Positions 13,801 through 22,800 of a stretch of 64,000 nt of DNA are shown piece by piece (position 1 is the stretch's first letter; each line of letters opens with the position of its first letter). Under the pieces are notes generated by a model. The model did no database searches. It was not told the origin of the DNA and worked only from the letters and a program-made list of their open reading frames with translations. Both the position numbers and the translations under genes were made by a program. The stretch is taken from positions 123,400 to 187,399 of the forward strand of contig VZTJ01002655.1 in NCBI GenBank assembly GCA_013397795.1, in the 5' to 3' direction. This stretch comes from Orthonyx spaldingii. Lineage: Eukaryota > Chordata > Aves > Passeriformes > Orthonychidae.

Positions 13801-16800
13801 CAGACAGACTTATTCTCCCAGACTAATATTCAGCTGCTTTTCTCAACTTTTCTCAACAAGAAACTGCATTATTTCCTATTTTAAAGGTTTTTTCCCAGCT
13901 AGCACGTAATTCACCTCACAGTCCTGCCTTTCAAAGTACCTTCAATGACACACAAGGTTGTGGTGTCCCCAGACTGATTCAGGTACATCGGGGTTTCTTC
14001 ATAATTATTCCGCTCTTCAAGCTGAGCACTGAGAAGATGAAAAAGAGAGAAAAGATTTTTTTTGTGTGTGTCCCTTTTAGCAGTATGAAAAAAAATATTC
14101 ATCTTAAGGACAAGGAAATCAAGTGCTTTGATAGTGAGCCTACAAAAAAAGCAAAGTGAAATCAGGAATTCCTCGGAGGGAGAGGAGACCTGTGGCAGAT
14201 GCAGGGCTCAGCTGAACCGTCCCCCCCGACTCCCCGCTCCCACTGCTCGTCCTTTGGGAGGACAGGCTGCATTTAGGGGGCTCAAAGCACATCAGGAGAC
14301 TTCCTACCAGGGTTACAGTCTCCTGCCTACAGCAATCCCTCAAGTACAAACAGAACAAAAAAAACCCCAAAACCCCAATGAAATCGGAGCGCAGCATTTT
14401 TCAAGCCTACTCAGATACTTTGAAATTTGATAACAATTCCCAGTTGCACTGTTTGGCTTCGCATGGCAGGGAACAAAAGGGAAGGCAGGGACAGCACAGG
14501 GGACATTTAAAGGTCCTGCTCCTGAGCTTATCGAGCCACCCACTCCGTGCCAGCAGCACGAGTGGCACATGGCAGCCACAGGGGGAGGGAAAGCACCTCA
14601 GCTCCAGCACCACACAGCCTCAAGTGTTGGGCTCCCCACTCCAGTTCCCGTCTCCTCATCCTCCTTTTCCCTCTCCTCCTCCAGAAATTCACGTTAGTGT
14701 CATTTGGGAGTAGATGCAGGGGGAAAGCCCAGCATTCCTGAACTACCCAGGCAAACCCCCGAGTCTTCCCCTCCGCCCACAGTGGCAGAGATTTTGGCAT
14801 TTTAGGAATGTACCAGGAAGCAGCAAATGCACAAGACACAGCTTGTAACACACATGGGGGATAGGGTAAGCTGGGGAAAGAGCACCAGGAAGAATTTTAG
14901 TGGGAACTTCCTTCTTCTAACTGAAAGTCTGTAAAAAAACCTCAGGGAGGGTCTGGTTTTCCTGGAATCACCTCACTGTCACAACTCAGCCTCAACAGAG
15001 CATGGACTGAGGGCAAACAAGAACAAGAAACTCAAGGTGCACTTTGACAGCAGTGAAATCAGAGAAAGAAACAACCCCTAAAGTCAAGCAGAAGGCTGTG
15101 CTGGCACCAGAGGCTGCCCCAGCCCCCTGCTGTCCCCTACAGCCCCCAGCACTGGGGACACCGCCCTGCTGGTCCCACAGAGTGTTTGTCCCCAAACAAG
15201 CAAGAATAGTCAGTACAAGAATCTATGTCAGGGTCTCCAAGAGACCAGACTTCATTCCAGGTGAGGCTTCAAGGAGGGGAATTTCCATCCCCAAACTGCT
15301 GCTATTTTGCTTTTATGTGATTTCCCCTGTTATCACACAGTTAATATTTAACAAATGACCTATTGTGAAGACCATATTACAAGTGTTGGAGCAAGACAGC
15401 TAATCCTGCTGCATTGCATTGCTAGAACAGCTTCCTTGCAGCGCAGAACAGCTTTGGAGGAGGTTATTTTTTGCCCAGTTCTCTTCTGACAAGTACAGGT
15501 TAAAAGTTAACACCAGCCCACGCTGGCAGGAACACCTCATGATGTCAAGAACAACTTGCTGTCGGTAGCTGGAGGAGTTGTTTGGGCACAGAAAGCATTT
15601 TAAGAATTCCCATCTCTTTGCTTTGGTTCAGCTGTTCCATTTCCCCTTTTCACAACTAGAACAAAACATGTATATTTTCCTCCACTTTTGCTGTTCTTGT
15701 TGTACAAAACCCAGAATGCTGCACAACCACTCCTGACAAGTCAGAGATCAGAAAAAGTCAGGATACCAAAGAATTGTGCCTGCAAGATTTTTCAGCTGTT
15801 TCAGACAAACTCAAGTGATTTTGGACCCCCACTCAAAGAAAACCTCACTTCAGCAGGTGGAGACAGCTGAAGGGCTGGGATGGTGAGGGAGGGCAGTGGC
15901 TCCTGTGCCCTGGTTGTGCTGTCTGCACAAACACAGGATCACAGAATCATACAGGAGCACAAATTCCTTTGCTGCTGGCAAGGAAACCCCCAACACCTGC
16001 TGGTTATGCCAGGGCTTTGTTTCAGCAACAGTTCTCAAAAGCATCTCTCTTCTAAAAACACAAACCTTGAGTACACAGCAAACAGGAAGCCAAAAACACA
16101 CAGGGGATGATGACTGTGCAGTAAAGCACTGGCACTGTTCTCCTTCCCACCAGCTAAACCAGACCTGCAGACACATGGATATGGTTCTCCACGAGGCTTT
16201 AAGAGACCACAGGAGGAAACAGGGATGAAGCTCTCTCCTTTAGGAGAAAGTCATCCCAGGCAGTTTTGAGCTTCCCAGGTAGGTTCACACAACCACAGAA
16301 CCCTAGAATGGGTTGGGTTGGAAGAAACCTTAAAGATGATCCAGTTCCAAACCCACGAGCAGGGACACCTTTCACTAGACCAGGTTGCTCAGGGGCCCAT
16401 CCAACCTGGCCTCGCACACTTCCACTGCCTTGAACAAACTCTGGAGCAGGACATTCCCTTCAGGCTGAACAGGAAATGGATGGGTACCCGTCAGCTGTGA
16501 GCCACACCTTGCCTCCCCACAGGCTCACCTTTCAGGGGTCAGGTAATCCTCTTCTCCAGCAGCTGCACACAAACACACAGAGGATTAGTGTTGAAAGACA
16601 AGCCCAAGCTCTCACAGAGCACATGGGAGGTGTGACAGGGACAGCCCTTCCTCGCTGCACACAAAGGCAGGTGTGACACAGCACTGCCAGCAGAAACTGG
16701 GGATGTGGCTGTGTTAACGTGCCATTATTTCATGTTTCCAGGCAACAGCCCCAGGCCTTCTAGAGATCGATAACTGAGCAATACTGAGAGGGCATGGAGA

Positions 16801-19800
16801 TGGTGGCATATAAATGCAACTAGTTCCACCACCAGATTAATATACTTAGAAAAGGCAAGCAGGCTAGAAAAGAGTTTCAGTGAAAAGCTCTCCCTCGCAT
16901 TCTTATCAAAGTTGGGGCACACCAATAAGCACTGGCACTGTAAAGCCAAAGAGACTTTAGCAGAGCCCTTCTTACAAAAGCAGCTCACTTTGAATTCATC
17001 AAAAGTTGTGCCTAAAGATCTGGCTATAATTAAGCCTGTATCTATAAAGAAACACCACTTAGCAGCTTAATAAGTGGCCCAGAATATTCTATTATGCAAC
17101 ATCAATAGGGTTTTATTATGGGAAACTGAACTTTTGCATTTCTTGATGTCAGAACACTTAACGACATTGCCCTCTGTTGTATTTAAAACAGAAGTGGGGG
17201 GGATTAGCAGGCTATTTTCTAACAATTTTATTGTGCCTTCCCACAGTTGTGTGCTCCAGAGTCAAGGCATTTCCCATTGAAGAGGAGTGATAAAGATCAG
17301 CTCAGCTCACAGGCAGCTGCTGCTGCTTTACAGCCAGCTGTAAACTGCTCTCACCACGCTGCACTTGGGAGGGAAGCGGGTTTCTCAATGTGGGATGGAG
17401 TCCAGCCTGGAAAACCAGATCCCTTTTCCAGCTTAAGAGCAAAAATCGGCCCCACTGAAACTGCTGGGCTCTTATTAATGTTTGAGGAAGAAGTTATAAA
17501 CAAGTAACAATGTCTTATTTCTGTGCGCTGGAAATCGCGGCCTTACAGATGTCAATAAACTGCACATTTTAATTCATTTTCTATAGAACAGATCTGGGGG
17601 AAAAGACTGGGGAAATCTCTTACTTGTTTCATTTCCTCTGTGGGCCAAAGGCATGGTGCTGTGGAAAGCACTGAGATCAAACTTTGGGGGTCTTGGAGGC
17701 TTCCCAGGGGCAGGACCCAAGGATTCAGCTGAAGGGAGAGGTTTAATTCTTGGCCAGTTGCTCCCGGGGCTGTAAGACCATTTTCCTGCTCCAGGCTGGC
17801 AGATGGGAGGCTCCAATTCTGCTCCAGAGAAGCACAAGGACAGGCAGCAATTAGCCCTGATTTAAGCAAAAATCCATGTAGGATCATTAGTTGTTACACT
17901 GACATTTCTAACCGGCTCTGCTTCCTCCCCATTTCAGTGTCCCCATCACACAGCAGGTCCCTCACCGTGTTACCAGAATGGCAGAACAAATGGAAATGTC
18001 CATTTTTACAGATTTTTACCACATGAACCTTTTTGGGCTCTCAGCTCTCAACAGCTCCGTTCCTCTAGAATATAAAATACCAGCCCAATTTTCTGTGCTG
18101 GTAACAGTTTAACCCGCTAGGATTCAGGGCCGTGGCTGTTTGCAGTGNTTAAGAGACCACAGGAGGAAACAGGGATGAAGCTCTCTCCTTTAGGAGAAAG
18201 TCATCCCAGGCAGTTTTGAGCTTCCCAGGTAGGTTCACACAACCACAGAACCCTAGAATGGGTTGGGTTGGAAGAAACCTTAAAGATGATCCAGTTCCAA
18301 ACCCACGAGCAGGGACACCTTTCACTAGACCAGGTTGCTCAGGGGCCCATCCAACCTGGCCTCGCACACTTCCACTGCCTTGAACAAACTCTGGAGCAGG
18401 ACATTCCCTTCAGGCTGAACAGGAAATGGATGGGTACCCGTCAGCTGTGAGCCACACCTTGCCTCCCCACAGGCTAAAAAAAAATCCCACAGGTAATCCT
18501 CTTCTCCAGCAGCTGCACACAAACACACAGAGGATTAGTGTTGAAAGACAAGCCCAAGCTCTCACAGAGCACATGGGAGGTGTGACAGGGACAGCCCTTC
18601 CTCGCTGCACACAAAGGCAGGTGTGACACAGCACTGCCAGCAGAAACTGGGGATGTGGCTGTGTTAACGTGCCATTATTTCATGTTTCCAGGCAACAGCC
18701 CCAGGCCTTCTAGAGATCGATAACTGAGCAATACTGAGAGGGCATGGAGATGGTGGCATATAAATGCAACTAGTTCCACCACCAGATTAATATACTTAGA
18801 AAAGGCAAGCAGGCTAGAAAAGAGTTTCAGTGAAAAGCTCTCCCTCGCATTCTTATCAAAGTTGGGGCACACCAATAAGCACTGGCACTGTAAAGCCAAA
18901 GAGACTTTAGCAGAGCCCTTCTTACAAAAGCAGCTCACTTTGAATTCATCAAAAGTTGTGCCTAAAGATCTGGCTATAATTAAGCCTGTATCTATAAAGA
19001 AACACCACTTAGCAGCTTAATAAGTGGCCCAGAATATTCTATTATGCAACATCAATAGGGTTTTATTATGGGAAACTGAACTTTTGCATTTCTTGATGTC
19101 AGAACACTTAACGACATTGCCCTCTGTTGTATTTAAAACAGAAGTGGGGGGGATTAGCAGGCTATTTTCTAACAATTTTATTGTGCCTTCCCACAGTTGT
19201 GTGCTCCAGAGTCAAGGCATTTCCCATTGAAGAGGAGTGATAAAGATCAGCTCAGCTCACAGGCAGCTGCTGCTGCTTTACAGCCAGCTGTAAACTGCTC
19301 TCACCACGCTGCACTTGGGAGGGAAGCGGGTTTCTCAATGTGGGATGGAGTTCAGCCTGGAAAACCAGATCCCTTTTCCAGCTTAAGAGCAAAAATCGGC
19401 CCCACTGAAACTGCTGGGCTCTTATTAATGTTTGAGGAAGAAGTTATAAACAAGTAACAATGTCTTATTTCTGTGCGCTGGAAATCGCGGCCTTACAGAT
19501 GTCAATAAACTGCACATTTTAATTCATTTTCTATAGAACAGATCTGGGGGAAAAGACTGGGGAAATCTCTTACTTGTTTCATTTCCTCTGTGGGCCAAAG
19601 GCATGGTGCTGTGGAAAGCACTGAGATCAAACTTTGGGGGTCTTGGAGGCTTCCCAGGGGCAGGACCCAAGGATTCAGCTGAAGGGAGAGGTTTAATTCT
19701 TGGCCAGTTGCTCCCGGGGCTGTAAGACCATTTTCCTGCTCCAGGCTGGCAGATGGGAGGCTCCAATTCTGCTCCAGAGAAGCACAAGGACAGGCAGCAA

Positions 19801-22800
19801 TTAGCCCTGATTTAAGCAAAAATCCATGTAGGATCATTAGTTGTTACACTGACATTTCTAACCGGCTCTGCTTCCTCCCCATTTCAGTGTCCCCATCACA
19901 CAGCAGGTCCCTCACCGTGTTACCAGAATGGCAGAACAAATGGAAATGTCCATTTTTACAGATTTTTACCACGTGAACCTTGTTGGGCTCTCAGCTCTCA
20001 ACAGCTCCTTTCCTCTAGAATATAAAATACCAGCCCAATTTTCTGTGCTGGTAACAGTTTAACCCGCTAGGATTCAGGGCCGTGGCTGTTTGCAGTGCTC
20101 GGTCCAGCCGAGGGGGCTTTCCAGGGTAAACAAAGACTTCAGGTTTTCAGTGCCCCGTCACCCAGTGTGACGTCAGCAAGGGGAACTTCACAGCCTCTGA
20201 GTTTCCCAGCACCAGTTTCTCTAAGAATTATGTTCTCAGATCCTAGATACGACTTCTTGCAAAGCCGGGACGGTGCAGGACAGGGGGGATTCAGGTTTAA
20301 GCTGTTTTAATTAGAATTAAACTGTCTTTGCAGACCAGCCAAGCCTTTCACATCTGTGGGAACACTGAATAGCAGAGCGCAGTCACATTTACCTTGGGAT
20401 TGTGAGAGGCCAAAGCAGACCAAAACTAAGATAGTCCAGGACTCTCTCTCTTCATCTTACTCTCAAAATGTGGACAATTTCTTAGAGTGAGTTTTTAAAA
20501 AAACTGGTGGAGACGTGGAACCTTCCCTTTACCCAAGCAGCAGTTTGGGATCCATTTCTTATCTCCAGGACCTCCAGAGCAAGAACAGAGCATTCCAATG
20601 CGTCAGTTTGGCCTCTTGTTTGGGGGTCCCAGCTCTTAGGAGCTTTTTGTCTCCAGCTGCTGTATCCTGCAGTTCCAGAGCACCCACATACTCATATACA
20701 TATATATATGTATATATTCAGGGTTAAGGAAACACCTTACCATACCTTTCTGGTGCTGAGGTGGCTCTCTTGGTGCACGATGACCCCACTGGCAGAATGC
20801 AGTTGCCACCACACCCTCAGCACTTGCTCCATCAGAGCTCCCGTGTCCTCTGGGAGCCTGAGGAAGAGCTACCCCACTGCCATGGGCAGCATCCTTCCTC
20901 TGGGCACCCCAGTCCAGCACAGGGAAGCTTCCAGAGGGTCTCGTTCTGTCACTGCCTGATGCAGCAGGAGCTGAGTTTGCTGCCCGCTGGGTTGGGAGTC
21001 TTGCATTTGTTTTCTCGTTGCGGGATAAAGTCTCTTCCCAGATCTGTAGGACATGTTGGAAAGAATCTGGGAGCTGAGAGTCCTCTGGGGTTGTTTGGCT
21101 TGATCCTTGCTGGTCAGTGCCACAGGATGACAGAGGCTTTTCCGAGCTGCTCTTGGGAGAACTCAGCCCTTTCTCCGAGGTGATGCTCTCGTGCTCTTTG
21201 TTGTGCCCCATCCACTCCCTGTAACCCAGCCTGGCTTGAGGCTGTGCCAAGGGGTTGTGCTGGGCGAGCACAGAGGGCTGGGAGGTGGGATGGGCAGGTT
21301 TTAACACTTTCACCTCTCTCTTAGTCTGGGGCAGAGGGCTGGATGTGGTGTTCCCTGCAGAGCCAGGCTTGGGGGCGATCTCCATGCGAGGTTTCTGGAG
21401 CGGCTGCCCCGGCTTGTTGGCCAAGTTGGAGTCATTCTGAAATTTTGCTCGGAGGGCTTTGAAATCAGTCACACCTTCCTGGGTGGGAGAAGAGAGCAGA
21501 GCACAGAACAGCTGCTGACAGAGGTGGCAACAGGCAATTTATACAATCATGGTGGTTTCAGATGTAAAGAGGCTGCAAGACTCCAGCCTGGTCACCAAGG
21601 ATATGCCAATCCTGGTGAAAAATTCAAAGCAGTGGAGGAGAATTTGCTCTTTCAAAAGATCCTCCAAAGGCTCACAAATCACTTCTGGTGAAGACAAAAG
21701 AGCTGAAAACAGGGGGGAAATGCAGGAGCAAAGCATGGAAACACAACCAAGCAGAGGCAGTGTGGCCAGGGGAAATGCCTCCTTCTCCCCAAGGTCACCC
21801 CGTGAGGGAGAATTTCCCTCGGGAGGGTCTGGCAAACACTGAATTCAGTGTTAGAGCTCCCTGGCAGAGGTGCTGCAATGCTGTTTATGCACCTGCTGGG
21901 TATGGAAGCTGCACTTTATTTTCAGTACACAAGCACCAAACAGGGGAGGGGCCAGTGCTGCTCCAGAGATGCCCAGTCCGTCCCCATCCGCCTTTAGAAA
22001 CCTCCACCATGAGAAGAAGCACTAAATATCCTCCTTGATACTGCACTCCTAACGACCCCTGGGACAAAACGCTCTTCCTCCATGGTGCTGGTTCAGCTCA
22101 GGGTCCCCAAGGCTCTTTGGATGCTTCTCCCCTTGCCTTTAATCCCACCCCAGGAAGCAGAGGACACAACCCAAACCCGTGGCACACAGGGACAACGAGA
22201 GGATCTCCCAGTGCAGGTGATGGATACTGGCTGTGACCCTCAATTCCTCTCCCACACAGTTACCAGACCCCAGGTTCTGGAAGAAAGGGAGCTCATCAGT
22301 GACAGTGCAGTTTAAAAAGGCACTTAAAGAACATTTTGTTTCGGTCCCTCGCTCCCCTGCATCCCACCATCCCACGCTGGAGAAAAGGGACCACAACTTT
22401 TGCCTGCAGTGCCGTGGCTTAAATTCAGCCCTGAACTGAACTAGGGAGAAAATATGAAGAAAAATTTATGAGCTACTTAAGTCCTTGAACTGCTCTATAA
22501 CTTTTTATATGCCATGATTACATTAGGTGCTCTGCTCTGGCAGCTTAGTTCAGCGCAAGGCTTCACCAGAACCTGTCTAATGAGGAAATTGGAAAAAATT
22601 ATCTAGGACAGAACTTCGTTATTCTGAAAAAAGCCCCAGCCTTAAGTGTTAAGACAGAACAGATGAATAGCATACTGAGGTTTTATTGCATTTAATTGCA
22701 CGATTTATTAAACACTGACAATTTCTCTTGAATAACCCCTTTCACTGACTTTATTACTTTCACAGGGTAGTACATGATGTAAAGAACCAGCCCTTGGGGG

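Larger units (their letters stand above)
16199..18147. repeat. 1,949-bp direct duplication, copy 1 (probable contig-end overlap)
   Basis: Nearly identical to 18149-20097 at a constant offset of 1,950 bases and ending exactly at the single n (18148). Includes a CR1 fragment, FYB2 exon 4 (intact here) and a copy of FYB2 exon 3. Differences from copy 2 found by eye are a 14-base block (16526-16539) and single bases at 17402, 18023, 18032 and 18059. Three of the four single changes lie within 125 bases of the n. Confidence 0.95.
18149..20097. repeat. 1,949-bp direct duplication, copy 2
   Basis: Second copy of 16199-18147. It continues uninterrupted into unique sequence at 20098, whereas copy 1 stops at the n. 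Confidence 0.95.

Noticed and set aside
16199..20097. A genuine FYB2 tandem gene duplication
   Set aside because: The n at the junction and the exact abutment of copies make an assembly cause more likely. Reported as probable artefact instead.
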